A stretch of 64,000 nucleotides of DNA from Sacculina carcini. Its lineage: Eukaryota; Arthropoda; Thecostraca; Sacculinidae. The position numbers were made by a program, and so were the translations under genes. Below, piece after piece: positions 53,271 through 64,000 of the stretch; position 1 is the first letter of the stretch, and every line of letters starts with the position of its first letter. The stretch is from contig OU696575.1 in assembly GCA_916048095.2 (NCBI GenBank), positions 8,563,001 through 8,627,000 of the forward strand. The letters run 5' to 3'. The notes under the pieces were generated by a model. The model searched no databases, was not told where the DNA came from, and saw nothing but the letters and a program-made list of their open reading frames with translations.

Positions 53271-54042
53271 TTTGTTATGTTTTTTTGCTGCGATGGTCTT
53301 TATCGCTCAATGATGTCACTGTCTTCCGGGCTGTATGCGCATCTGTACCGGACTGTTACTCTCCGAGCCACTATGATTCCAAGAAATGGTGCACCGCGGA
53401 ACACCGTATCATTGACCAGGTGAGTCTCACTGGGTGGTTGTCGTTTGCGAAAAATCGTTAAAATGCTGCGGAATCGCTGCTGCTTCCAGAATGCACCCTA
53501 TTTGACATCGAAAAAGCAATGGGCAACAGTCAACGACGGACAATTACAGAAGATTATCAACATATGTGTAATTGGCGGCTTGCCGCTCCCAGATAATGCA
53601 CGTCGTCAATGTTCCATTTCCATTTCACTGCCGGCAGAGAGACTGATTTGCACAATTTGCTGGCTCGCACATCAGCTACAACTGTCGTTTTCCCAAGCAC
53701 GTACTTCCGACCGCAGAAATATCCCGTTCAGTGCATTCTAGAATGTCCAGACTAACAATGTGTTTCCGTACTTTGTCGGACAGATCGCATTCGGCTGCAG
53801 CAGCACAGATGGATGACCGTGCTTTCATCCATGATACAGGCACACGAGTGAAGCAATCAGCTTTATTTTTTTCCGAATCACCCTGTGCACTCGTACAGTC
53901 ACATTATATTCTTCTGGAATTCCGCTAAATGTTTCAAGCCTACGGCATATTTACAGTGGCGTATTTCCACATGCAAGCCCATATACTAGTGGTCACATCA
54001 TACTTTACCGTTGGCTTGGTCTCTCATCACTGATTTCCCCCA
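53271..54042. other. Unassigned, GC-richer sequence
   Basis: Composition is less AT-rich than the neighbours. On the + strand, SPSHYDSKKWCTAEHRIIDQ is followed by CAG|GTGAGT at 53419, a strong donor, but no matching acceptor precedes it. It may be the remains of an old element interrupted by the flanking TA elements. No family recognised. Confidence 0.25.
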
Positions 54043-54313
54043 GCGCAGTACAGCCTAGTGATGCAGTACAGCCTAGTGATGCAGTACAGCCTAGTGATGC
54101 AGTACAGCTTAGTGATGCAGTACAGCCTAGTGATGCAGTACAGCCTAGTGATGCAGTACAGCTTAGTGATGCAGTACAGCCTAGTGATGCAGTATAGCTT
54201 AGTGATGCAGTACAGCCTAGTGATGCAGTACAGCCTAGTGATGCAGTACAGCCTAGTGATGCAGTACAGCCTAGTGATGCAGTACAGCCTAGTGATGCAG
54301 TACAGCATCACTA
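54043..54313. repeat. 18-bp minisatellite (about 15 units)
   Basis: Unit GCAGTACAGCCTAGTGAT, with variants having CTTAG for CCTAG or TATAG for TACAG. Because 18 is a multiple of three, the array stays open in several frames and gives false ORFs (repeating MQYSLV or LYCITR). It ends in a partial inverted unit (CAGCATCACTAGG). Confidence 0.95.
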
Positions 54314-54410
54314 GGTTCAAGTGATTCCACCCATATTCATTTTCCCTTCGATAACACACAAACCACCAATAGCTGGTATGGCATGCATGCCGACAATAGC
54401 ATCATAACTA

Positions 54411-55919
54411 GGGCTGCCAAATGTTTATAAACTTACTTTTTCACCTAAAGGTCACTTTTTCATGAGCTACCTAAAACTGCATAACAAAATGTGTACGATA
54501 ATGATAAAAAACTTATTAGGCCACCAAAAGTAGCTTTTTATCGTTAGGTAACTTTTTTGCTTTTAGGCTACTTTTTATAGTCAGGTCACCTTTTGTTATA
54601 TTTCTTGATAACACCACGGAGTTTGGTAACTTTTTGCAAATAAGAGGTACAAAAACGGTATAAATTAGGATGAAGTAGGAAAATAGATGGGATATCAGGT
54701 TTGAGTATCAAGAAATGTTACAATTTCGGCGTTTAAGATTTAGCAATTGATCTTCACCTTAACCGTGGACTCCGTGGTGCAGCTGTTAGCACACCCGCCT
54801 CACAAGCGGTTCGAAACCCGGCGGAGCAGAATTTCATTGGGCGATTTCTATAATCCCACAGCCCCTGTCCACCCAGCAGAAAATGATGGTACCAGATATC
54901 AGTAATGAGTTGTGCCATGCATTCTGGGGAGGTGGCCCTCTCTAATACGTCTTACGTCCTTGTGTCGCCATAGCGTGGAGAGGGTCGGTTTTGCGGTGGC
55001 AGCGAGCTGCACGGGGCACGCCTGTGTGTTCATAAGCTTCGGCTTCTTCCCGTGTAGCAGCTGCCACTTAGGCATTTAACCTTTTATTTAACCTTAATAT
55101 CTGTGCTACTCGATTTTAGTACATTTTTGGGTACGCAGGATAATGTCAGTCCATTTTAGGAAATGTCCACAAGCCGAAGGGGGTCACGAGATGAATTATG
55201 GGATAGTACGAGGTCTATACTAGGTAATGCACTATAGTACTTTATAGTACGCATTTACTTGGACAGGAAGTAGCACGTGATTTTCAGAACTTGAGATAGT
55301 GCCACTTTCCCACGTTTGAGCTCAAGCGACGAAACAGTACCCCATATAAAACTGTGAGCACAGAGATATTACATGAGCACAGGGGCCTTCAAACATGCAG
55401 TATTTATGCTGTAGCACGTGCTTATTTGATATGGTCGCCTCAAAAAAAGTATCATTGAAACAATATAAAGAATATTATTGCGACGATTACTAGAATAATT
55501 GCATTAGCAGGTAGTGTATTTTACCTTTCTATTAGCGTTTCACTTTTAAATTTCAGTTTGATGGTTATGCTCCTTTTTGCGATGTTAGCCAAATGATGTT
55601 CAGTCAATTTTGGTGGATTGTTGAAAAAAAGTTACCAAGTAGGAAAGATAATATAAATGAGGGACTGACGCATTTTCTTCCGTCAGAACTACAAAACTCT
55701 ACGTCAGAAGTACAAAAAAACTACGTCAGAACTACAGAAATTGGACCATTTTTGAGGTATCATAGGTTATTTTAGGTTAATTTTTAGGCTACTTTTTAGG
55801 TTACTTTTTATGTTACTTTTTAAGTTACTTTTAGGCTACTTTTTATGTTACTTTTTAGGTTAAATTTTCTTGAAAATATAGTTACTTTTTCTTATTTTAG
55901 GTTACTTTTTTTACAGTCC
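54411..55919. mobile_element. TA-flanked element, copy 2 (inverted relative to copy 1, with SINE inside)
   Basis: Begins CTA-GGGCTGCCAAA and ends TTTACAGTCC-TA, giving the same TIR and TA flanks as copy 1 but in reverse orientation (its left part matches the reverse complement of 39600-40021). Subterminal AAAAGTAACC/GGTTACTTTT units are abundant at both ends. Length without the SINE is close to copy 1. Confidence 0.82.
54763..55090 (+). mobile_element. tRNA-Val-derived SINE
   Basis: The head resembles tRNA-Val(CAC): box A TGGTGCAGCTG, anticodon stem-loop CCGC-CTCACAA-GCGG, box B GGTTCGAAACC. Part of the variable and T arms is missing. A body of about 230 bp (with GGTACCAGATATCAG and CGTGGAGAGGGTCGG) and a tail TTTAACCTTTTATTTA follow. 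It is bounded by the 7-bp duplication ACCTTAA (54756-54762 and 55091-55097). Copy 1 of the host element lacks it at the equivalent site (about 39640-39670), which proves the insertion. Confidence 0.88.
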
Positions 55920-55924
55920 TAGCC

Positions 55925-56860
55925 ATTACCAAAACATTGTCCATACACTAGCAACGCACACAACGTTGTTGAACAGCCTTTGGCTCATTCAGCTACGTCT
56001 GCGCACAAAAGCTGACGACCACCCTACAAATTCACTGGTGTTCCTTGTCATGGCCATTTGCACGCACGTTGCGTTCATCAATATGCAGTACGTGCATCCA
56101 GTGTCAATTAAAACAATATAAGTGCCCATTGACGAACATGAATGTGGATGACAGCACCTGCTTTACTGCTTCAAAGAGCCCACTGGCGCTAACGTGTTCT
56201 CTCTTTCATTGTTCTCGGAAACTGTCGAGTCAGATGAACAATATTGAAGCAGTTGAAACATATTCTCGACTTTCTATGACACTCACGGATAAACTGATTA
56301 TATTTGTTGCACGTGAAGCATCTCAGTATTGATGCATTTTTTCCCATGCATCCACAAGTCAAACCTCTTCACGTTCACCTGCAACGGCACTGTCAGCTGG
56401 ACTCTCTTTTCTTTGCCTAACCATTTGTGCCTTTGCTAAAATGCTGCTCAATTAAAGCTTCCAAGCAGCTGCAATTGTTCAAATTGTCGTGTCAAAGTGA
56501 CTGGGCTGAACAGGGATAAGCGCGTATTCCAGCACCTCTTCACGGACGCCGCCAACGGAATCGGACACTATTCTCAAATACTTGGAAGAAACGCCCGGTT
56601 TCTCACCTGGCTGCAACATACGATTTCTGAATTCCTCAAATGGCAGATACTTTTCTGTACCAAACGCTTGGTACAATGCGTTCCGAGTGTTCCCAACATT
56701 GTGTCGCTGTTCTGGTGTTAACTGGAATCACACTACAAATGTCCCGCCTACCAGCCTCCAGGGACCTACTGATATCACAAAAGCGTTCTTGTGCTCGCAT
56801 ATAATTTTGGCAGGGGTTCACCTCTCCGCTACGTTGCTACTGCCGCAAATTTAGGCACGA
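55925..56860 (-). pseudogene. LTR-retrotransposon gag relic
   Basis: The minus strand encodes LTPEQRHNVGNTRNALYQAF, then TEKYLPFEEFRNRMLQPGEK, YLRIVSDSVGGVREEVLEYA and LIPVQP (56780-56500). The pattern (FxxRxQxPGE ... LRxL ... VRExxLExAxIxGLP) is that of LTR-element capsid proteins. Downstream scraps continue to about 55930 with many stops. No RT is near; element type undetermined. Confidence 0.55.
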
Positions 56861-58477
56861 CACGAACATCAACACTGACTGCCTACATGATTGGTGAACT
56901 TGCGGAAAATCTCTCATCTTACTTTTTACTCATGCTGCGTGCAGCGAACGATTACGGGTCCGGTTAGCTTGTTACAAGATGGAGGTATATTTGAGCCGTA
57001 GCATCAAAAGAGATGCAGTTGAAGAAAAAGTAGACCAATAGCTCACGACACAACGGACTAAAACTCATCCAACACACGACGAGAGCCTCACACACTACGC
57101 GAACACTCCCTCACATCCGTCCCAACGCATTCCACCAAAAAAAGAGTCCATTATACCGATTCACACTTGTCCACACGCATAAACACACATGCATAATGTC
57201 AAGAGTGTACCTGTATTTATTACACAGCGTAAAAACACGCACAATGTTACACATACGCACATACACACACACAACTACACGCACAGTAGTACACAACGTA
57301 CATATTCTCACATCAAGTTTTATCAATAAAGTTTTATAAGTATTTATTATGAATATATGCTTGCGTTCACTTATGCTTTCTTAACGATTTTATTATGACA
57401 GAAATATATGTGAGATCTTATCCAATACCTACGATAAATTCAATCGCATAGTATTAACCGAATTTTCTTAACGCAAGAGTCTGTAACTCAAACTAAATCT
57501 AACCCATTTCCGCCGATCGTATATGAAATTTTGAGATTTTGCTCAAATTTAACATCGTATTGCACTTGTTATAGTATCAATAAGATAACACCTAATACAC
57601 GTCTTCTTCTGTACAAGTCTTGCAAACTAATGACAGTGAAATGGTTTCGTTGACAGGGATACAATTTGCTACATGCTCGAATATGTTAAATCTATCGTGT
57701 GTTGTGCTTCCGCAACGAGCGGCGTATATGGAAGTTTTCCTTGCATGATACAGGGAGATTAATTTCTCAGCTTGAATCTTTGCTTATCAGGAACTAAGTA
57801 TCATGTCATATCGTCTGGAAAGTTTCAAGATCTTTGGCCATCACTAGGTGCGGACAATTTTTATTTGGACAGACACAATTACAGCCGTAGTCCCTATCAT
57901 TATCTTGCTAATGCTTATGCTTATACTTATACTTATTGTTTTACTTATACTTGTGCTTATACTTATACTCCATACTTATTCTTTGATGAAATTTTTGTAT
58001 TTTACATTGCTATATTGTGCGGAATTCCAAATTGAATGCCTTTTTGTGGACTAAAAGCGTGTGATTCGCCTGTTTTATATATAGCATAGTTCATTAAAAG
58101 TACGCTATCTAACCATGGAGCAATATCAATTTCGTCGTGGCAATTAACGGTACACAGAGTGGAACACTTGCGGAGAGAGGAGCGAGAGTTCACAAGACCG
58201 TGCAACTGGTGTTCGTCGCGTCGGCACCGATGATAGTCCGTCGTTGTCGACGACCAAAATTTTATCGAACGCTCAGTCATTGGCGGTGCATCACAACAAT
58301 TGCAGCGTGATATCATGACGCTTGCAATGTTCCACGTTCCTACAGGGCCACTCTTGCAATTATTGAAAGGATTGTCCTCCAGCGGTGTTTCCTTTGTGTA
58401 GGCATATATGTATATACGTGAGATTGCGTGTGCTCGTGTTTTCTCTGTGTGTATAGTTGTTCACATTTGTATTGCAG
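56861..58477. other. No gene recognised; small repeats
   Basis: AT-rich, with a CACACA-rich patch (57140-57300) and a (CTTATA)n-like microsatellite at 57906-57972. A possible exon at 57792-57846 (acceptor TTGCTTATCAG, frame TKYHVISSGKFQDLWPSL, donor CTAG|GTGCGG) is weakly supported. Confidence 0.3.
57906..57972. repeat. (CTTATA)n-like microsatellite
   Basis: Degenerate hexanucleotide run, GCTTATACTTATACTTAT and variants. Confidence 0.85.
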
Positions 58478-58530
58478 TCAACGTTCCGCCCGACACAGTG
58501 ACTGAATCAGTGTGCAAACTGGGCGGCAAA
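58478..58530 (+). CDS. Candidate 53-bp host exon, gene unknown
   Basis: A polypyrimidine-like tract and acceptor TTTGTATTGCAG are followed by 53 bp and the consensus donor AAA|GTAAGT. Only one of three frames is open; it reads NVPPDTVTESVCKLGGK after two bases completing a split codon. Base composition is richer in GC than the flanks. No relation to NAGLU is evident, so it would belong to a different + strand gene. Confidence 0.4.
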
Positions 58531-58914
58531 GTAAGTTTAACATTAATATTAATATTAATACATAAGTAAGCTTCCTAATCATGCACAAAAATGGCAAATA
58601 CTTATAACGTATTCTCTGCATCTGGAAGATGTAGATTGGATGCTGGTGTTGATGCACTCATGAATTTCAAAGTGATAATATTTATCTTTCAGGCTTCATA
58701 AAGAATGTGTCATCTAAGCTATTAAATTATTCCATTAACTAATTCATGGTTTCATTTAAAATATATCTATATATGTAAGTATTTCTTAAATTATCATTCA
58801 ATTGATTACAAAATGTACGCGTGTGTATATCTGTATTGTTTATTCAGCCCATCATGCTCTAGATGAGAACGAAAATATGAGAAAGTAAAAAAAGACGAGT
58901 GGAAAGATCTATCA

Positions 58915-59275
58915 TAGAATTGTAATGCTGTTGTGGTGCAATAAAAAATACAACGGAAACCCGATACGTTCATGGTAGATTTTATTGTGTGTTGAAATTA
59001 AAAGACTGTGATCAGAATTATTAGTATCAGGAGACAGAATGAGGACATCAGGAAGAGGATGATGGGAATATAGCATAGGAGTGGGAGAAACAAATAGATT
59101 AAGGGAGTGTCCGGATATATGAGTAGGAGAAGAATTAGCAGCTGAGAGACCATGTGAATTGAGTGAGGATAATAAACGGGTACAGTATGGATTATTAGAA
59201 GGAGAATCGATCCAGAAAATAAGGTCACCAAGTATAAAAAAATTGCTAGAGAATAAGGAGTATTGAGTCACCTTT
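58915..59275 (-). pseudogene. L2-like LINE endonuclease fragment
   Basis: The minus strand encodes FFILGDLIFWIDSPSNNPY, then THISGHSLNLFVSPTPML and NNSDHSLLIST, colinear with the intact L2-like ORF2 (FILLGDFNFWVDQPSHHPH, SHISGHTLDLLI, AISDHSLISF). The catalytic GDFN has become GDLI. An isolated internal fragment. Confidence 0.75.
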
Positions 59276-59544
59276 GACAATACGATTATTTTTCTTTCAT
59301 TTACGCCGACAAAATTGTATTCCTCTACCGCAGAGATAAAAAATTAACTTCACTACAAACATTCAATCTATTGCCGTCAACAGACATATACTTGTTTGAA
59401 GGATTTGGTGTGCGTGCTCTACAATCGAGCAAACATTAGATGTTTTTGGCATTTACTTTACGTTTAACCGTTTACATAGTTCAAAAGGTCTAATTAATTA
59501 TATAGTTTGTTGACGCTTGGGCGTGATTTGGAAAAGCCAACAGC

Positions 59545-60135
59545 TAATATCTATGTGAAAATGGTGTAACAGTTAATAGGATTATTGAAGCACAGAATAG
59601 TTCCGACATATATACGTTGAATAGCAAAAGTCCTATCACACTGCCACTAGCTACTTCAGAGTATACAGTGTAACATTCACTCCAACTGCCAACACAAACA
59701 CGATATTGTGGATTTGTCCAAAATTGTGCAATTATGTTATATACATTTCTTCCTATGCCAAGCGAAGGCAATTTTAAAAGTACAACGTTTGAACTGTCCT
59801 GATCAAAATCAGCTGAATGATCCAGCTATAGTACTCTTTCCTTATAGCCCTGATTGAGAGTCTGCTAGATGTGATACCTAATCGACAATGGAGCATCATT
59901 TGCACCAATATTTGTCTATTTGCGAATTGTTTCGGGAGCAGTGAGTGATGTCTCTGCGATTTGCGAGTTAATCGCTATGTTCATACACTTTTTTACAAGT
60001 GTTGATATTGGAATTGACCGGTAGTAGTTGAAGACGGGTTCTTTAGGAATCGCGTTGATATTTGCATTCCTCAAGCTGCATGCGAAGTTGCCAGAGGGCT
60101 TCAAATGTCTGATGACAGTATTTCACTTGGGGACA
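59545..60135 (-). pseudogene. 2A LINE family RT fragment
   Basis: The minus strand encodes SLRNANINAIPKEPV and YYRSIPISTLVKKCMNIAI (60104-59916), and later QFWTNPQYRVCVGSWSECY, SGSVIGLLLFNVYMSELF (59771-59544). These parallel RIANITPIPKGP, QYRPISITPLLSKVFEHV, RKHRVCVDGRHSEWH and GSVLGPLLFNVYTSDLL in copy 2. Very diverged; about 140 bp between the blocks is lost or unreadable. Confidence 0.6.
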
Positions 60136-62919
60136 AAATTTACAACTGTTTTTTCCAAAATATGGAAAAGGTTACAAGCGGACCAGTGCCACCAAAAGAG
60201 CCAAGCAAATGAAATTGTATATTTGCGCCCTCAATCTGACAGATCTTTCAATCAAGACAGGCTCTAGGTAACATTCATCACATAAAAAACTGCGCCAATA
60301 CATTGCTTTGATTAAAAGGACTTCGTGAAGATTTTCGCTTTAATTTTAGGCTCAGAGAAAATTTAGGTTTGGAGAAAGTCTAGGTTCAGAGCAGGTTTGC
60401 ACGTCGTCAGCCCGTGAGATCGGGAAGGACGCGTTTAATTCATACACAACTGAGTTTAACGTGAACCACCACATATGGGAGTCAGACATTTCCGATCATT
60501 TTTTCTATAGCTTGATAAAGCCAGACTACCTCTGTTCTTATACACACATCTATTCATCTATATCTGTCCTCAACATATTCGTTCCACAACAGACTAAAAT
60601 TTGTGCACTGTCAGACAACGCGGTATGCCTGGGTCCTACACGAATATTAGCAAAATTTTCAATAGTACGAGCGTAGCGTATCGTTCAAGAACGCACGATT
60701 CATCACAGAAACAAATTTGCTGAACGCTCAAACAGGAACGCATTGCGCAGATTCACAATTATGCTTAGAGCAGTGACGTAATGTGCTTAAAGGCGCATAT
60801 TTGATGACCCTGACATGTCTGGTACATCAGTGAACATACTATCGATATAGTTTCCTCCATTTGAGTTAAATTTGAAACAATTCAACAGCAGCCCAAGACG
60901 TTGGCTGAATGTAACGCCGCGATTTCATATTTTTATCAGAATACAGTATTGAGTAAGGTCTCATCAGCGGATCTATCTGCGGGTCTATTGAGTTAAAATT
61001 TATTTGAGTTCTTAGCCAGCGTATAATAATTAAAATGATTAGGTTGAGCAGCTTTATATTGCATCTGTCTATTACATATATTACATTCAATACTCTCGAT
61101 AAATTTCAAGTCGTAGTACGATAGTCGTAGTCGTAGTATTCATGAATACATTCAAAAAGCAATTTATCTGAATGGATTTTGGCAATGTCGTACAAACTTA
61201 CAAACCTGTTGTGCCTTACAAACCTGTTGTGCCTAGGACATGCACATCAGCTTAATTTTGTGCGTACCTGTTGACCTGCCTGTGAAGCACATCCCATGCA
61301 GCTCATCACACAAAGTATTGGTAGATTGCACTTCTCCAACTTATGTGCTGATGAATTCTGCGTGTCGTGTACGATAGTCTGGTAATGTATATTGAATTTA
61401 GCCAGCTTGCATGGAATCTGTAGGTGTGGTGTATGTTGATGATGATGCAATACGCTTGATGACTGCATTAAATTAGCGCGTAATTTGACCTAAATCTGTT
61501 CAGTTAAATTATCTTCGCCACAGAAGCAAACACTGTAATATCAAACCAAAATATCATTGCATAAGAGTTAAGTGTTTTCGCTCTTAGGCTTCATCTGATT
61601 GAACAAATACACGCGTACTTCATTTATTATCTGAAACACATTTTTTTATTCAAACGCGTCCCTAATTATACCTGGGTAATCGAACAAGTGTAATGTACGC
61701 ATAATCTTCTCCGTTATACTTCGCAATTAACAACGGTGATCCATAAAAAGTATTTGCTTACATGTTTTTTATTTAAATGTGATCATAATATTGCAGTGAA
61801 AACGGATTTGTGTCTAAATATACTAGCATATGTGCAAGCAAACGCTTCAAAACAAATTATACTTGGTTCCAGAAAAATGTAAATTTTTTTTCTCGATCGA
61901 GTACTTGTTTGTAGCATTCTATGACTGGTTGGAGGACATAATTGTGCCTATAATTTGACACTAATAATTGCGCCTCGAACCTTTGAAATCATGGTATTTC
62001 CTAAGCTCAATTGACTGATATATTCTGCACTTCTCTGTAAGCTTATCCTGCCTGAAATAAGACATATAGTGTACGCATAATAGCAGATGTTAATTGCGCA
62101 TAGCAAACAGATTTAAGTGTATAATGGTAAACCCACAAATATACATGTAATTATTTATTTTTAATGTAAATATAATGAAAGTAATGAGCTAACTATGCTA
62201 GAATAGTATATATATATACACTTAATTCATTCTCGCTGTATTTGTACAACACCTCGCTTCAACGAGGACTTATCAAGTACTGAGTTACATTTGTGAGACC
62301 TCACGACGAGTACGTATAAAGACTTTGAAACACTTGAAATATATGCTGGGAGGCTGAGCTGTAATACATGACATGAATGATATCAACAAAGTGGAATTGC
62401 CGGTAATGTGGACTATAACAAATAGCGGAATATTAGACGATGATATTAGAAAATATGTCGAAGCAGCACACATCCAAGAAAATGACAGGCAAACATTTTT
62501 ATTGACTCGTCTTCTCAATGCGTCGAAAAACAGTACTTGATACATGCTTGTTGAGACGATATGCCACGCTACGTACGATGAGTGCATATATTTCAACTTT
62601 GGGGCATATATAATGTATGAGATGAAACACAAATGTAGTGAAATTATTACTGTAGTGAAGCGTTTCGGTCGTCAGACATACCTCAGTGATTGTAGACAGA
62701 ACAATCTGAGTTTACATACGAAGAACATAACAAGACAGTCATGGTTTGTTTTCACTGATTTGTCAAAAGTCACTGAAGGTCTGACGAACGAAATGTTTGA
62801 CTACTGTAGTAATCATATGTGTTATTGTAATACGCTCCTTTCTATATATATATATACGATATATAAGTTTTTCATGATTCTATATTATATATATATATAT
62901 ATATATATCAAAGAGAACA

Positions 62920-62952
<33 letters not shown>

Positions 62953-63035
62953 CCCAACCTCCTTGGTCCATTTGCTGCAAACTGCTGCTCAGTAACCACT
63001 TGGTGTACTTGCTAACAATTTATACTATTACGTTG
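60136..63035. other. No gene or element recognised
   Basis: Nearly 3 kb of AT-rich, mostly unique sequence. A + strand ORF at 62544-63038 (ATG, 164 codons) has an ordinary-looking first 100 residues with many Cys but no recognisable family, then runs into TA and TG microsatellites (62840-62950). Tandem ACAAACCTGTTGTGCCT near 61196-61234 is duplicated once. Confidence 0.35.
62840..62952. repeat. (TA)n and (TG)n microsatellites
   Basis: Short TA runs at 62842-62862 and 62885-62908, and a TG run at 62922-62950. Confidence 0.9.
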
Positions 63036-63890
63036 TAAATTTTCCTGTCTACACGATAGGTTAAATTTAAAATTTCACAAATGAAATTATAAAAATTTAT
63101 AGCGGTGAAAAGACAAAATGAGACCTGAAAATTGCGAAAATTTTGGTCAATATTTTAGCATCTACTCTTCATTAACCAGCAGCGGTACAGCTATACAGAT
63201 TATACCACTGTGTAGAAAATTTTCCGTTCTACAAGATAAGTTATTATTCATATCCAAAAATAAAATATAAAAGATCTATAAATGACAAAATTTCAATCTA
63301 CATTCAAAATTTTATTTTAACTCCGGGCGTCAAATTCTCTTTACTTTTTTCTCTATTTTTCAAAAACTAATTATCACACATCTGAATAAACAATACCATC
63401 ATGCTGGAAATATAGTTTTCTACAGCACATTATAAATTTTAATATTCCAGAGTGTATTGAAAAAAGTTACGGCGGTGTGAATTCAAAATGACAAAGTTAA
63501 AAGACAAAACTGGCACTGAAATCCGTGAATATATTGGTCAATATTCCGCTATCTGCTCCTCATAAACCAGCAATGGTACAGCTATTATAGTTATACCATT
63601 GTGTAGAGAATTTTGTGTTCTACAAGAAAAGTTATTATTTATACCCACAAATGATACAAAAAACGTGTAAAATTGGCAAAATTTTCAAATACATCCAACA
63701 TTTCACTTGAACACCGGGCGACTAAAATGTATTCATTTTTCTACCTATTTCTCAGTAACTATTTTTCACACATTCAAATAATATATATCATCGTGCTAAA
63801 AATTTTGTTTTCTACAATAGAGTATAATTTATAATTTTCCGAAGTGTACTTGAAGAACGTTACGGCGGTGTAAATTCAAAAGGACATATT
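63036..63890. repeat. Tandem satellite, period about 391 bp
   Basis: Two diverged units: TTGGTCAATATT recurs at 63143 and 63534, and CAGC(A/G)(A/G)(C/T)GGTACAGCTAT, TTCTACAA, the (A/C)CCGGGCG motif and GTTACGGCGGTGT recur in the same order in both. A partial third unit precedes from about 63036. No coding potential. The array ends near 63890; the last 110 bp of the window are unassigned. Confidence 0.85.
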
Positions 63891-64000
63891 GCCAATTTGA
63901 CAGCTATTATGCGCACTTGCGATTACACAGGAATATACACTGACTAAATTTCACGGAGGCCCAATCACAATTAAGAATGCATCATATTAGCTCCAAGCAT

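Noticed and set aside
53243-53461. Host exon ending at CAG|GTGAGT
   Set aside because: Strong donor but no plausible acceptor or recognisable protein; kept only as a remark in the unassigned region.
54043-54313. CRISPR-like array or coding repeat protein
   Set aside because: Units are contiguous with no spacers, and the ORFs exist only because 18 is a multiple of three. It is a minisatellite.
54766-54832. Functional tRNA-Val gene
   Set aside because: Box A, box B and a CAC anticodon loop are present, but part of the variable and T arms is missing and the unit is flanked by a target duplication. It is a SINE head.
62544-63038. 164-codon + strand ORF as a gene
   Set aside because: The second half is TA/TG microsatellite and the first half matches nothing known; insufficient support.

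Overview
The window is animal nuclear DNA, dominated by transposable elements, with parts of one recognisable host gene. Introns with GT-AG ends, tRNA-derived SINEs, CA/TG and TA microsatellites and the mix of LINE clades (L2-like, CR1-like, I-like and a 2A-bearing family) with Ty3/gypsy, Ty1/copia and hAT elements point to an invertebrate, plausibly marine. The sequence alone does not fix the phylum. No bacterial or organellar features were seen.

Host gene: two consecutive 3' exons of lysosomal alpha-N-acetylglucosaminidase (NAGLU) lie on the + strand at 12382-12518 and 22809-22974. Splice sites and phase agree, and the 10.3 kb intron between them is filled almost entirely by retroelements. 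No upstream NAGLU exon was found, so the preceding intron is at least 12.4 kb and holds two gypsy elements and a LINE. One further exon with good splice sites (58478-58530) belongs to a gene I cannot name.

Layout: 1-3489 decayed gypsy element A. 4633-9144 gypsy element B with an unbroken 1379-aa polyprotein and both LTRs. 9145-12255 a 2A-bearing LINE with its RT core deleted. 12595-16385 an I-like LINE (+), then a gypsy integrase fragment (16386-17600), then an inverted second I-like LINE (17600-19640). 19960-22735 a CR1-like LINE (-) carrying a (TTG)n-tailed insertion. 23513-27954 a copia element (-). 27955-29370 a 1.4 kb palindrome. 29626-30465 the 3' end of the 2A LINE family. 32543-40860 an old hAT element (-), split by a second 2A LINE (34060-37747) and by a TA-flanked non-autonomous element (38812-40021). 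41225-43472 two further inverted-repeat elements. 44937-49243 a structurally intact L2-like LINE (-), the youngest-looking non-LTR copy. 52100-56860 a nested patch of LINE, MITE, SINE, minisatellite and gag remains. 58915-60135 two more LINE fragments. 63036-63890 a tandem satellite of about 390 bp.

The most notable observations are: (1) the L2-like LINE has ORF1 and ORF2 in the same frame, separated by one UGA followed by CUA, the classic leaky-stop context, and ORF2 has no AUG before its conserved endonuclease start; (2) two LINE copies carry a hydrophobic leader followed by a 2A-like peptide, intact in one and broken in the other; (3) a 3'-end hairpin of that LINE group shows a compensatory base-pair change; (4) a 5' module of about 170 bp is shared by an I-like LINE and a 2A LINE; (5) a SINE insertion is proven by a second copy of its target within this same window.
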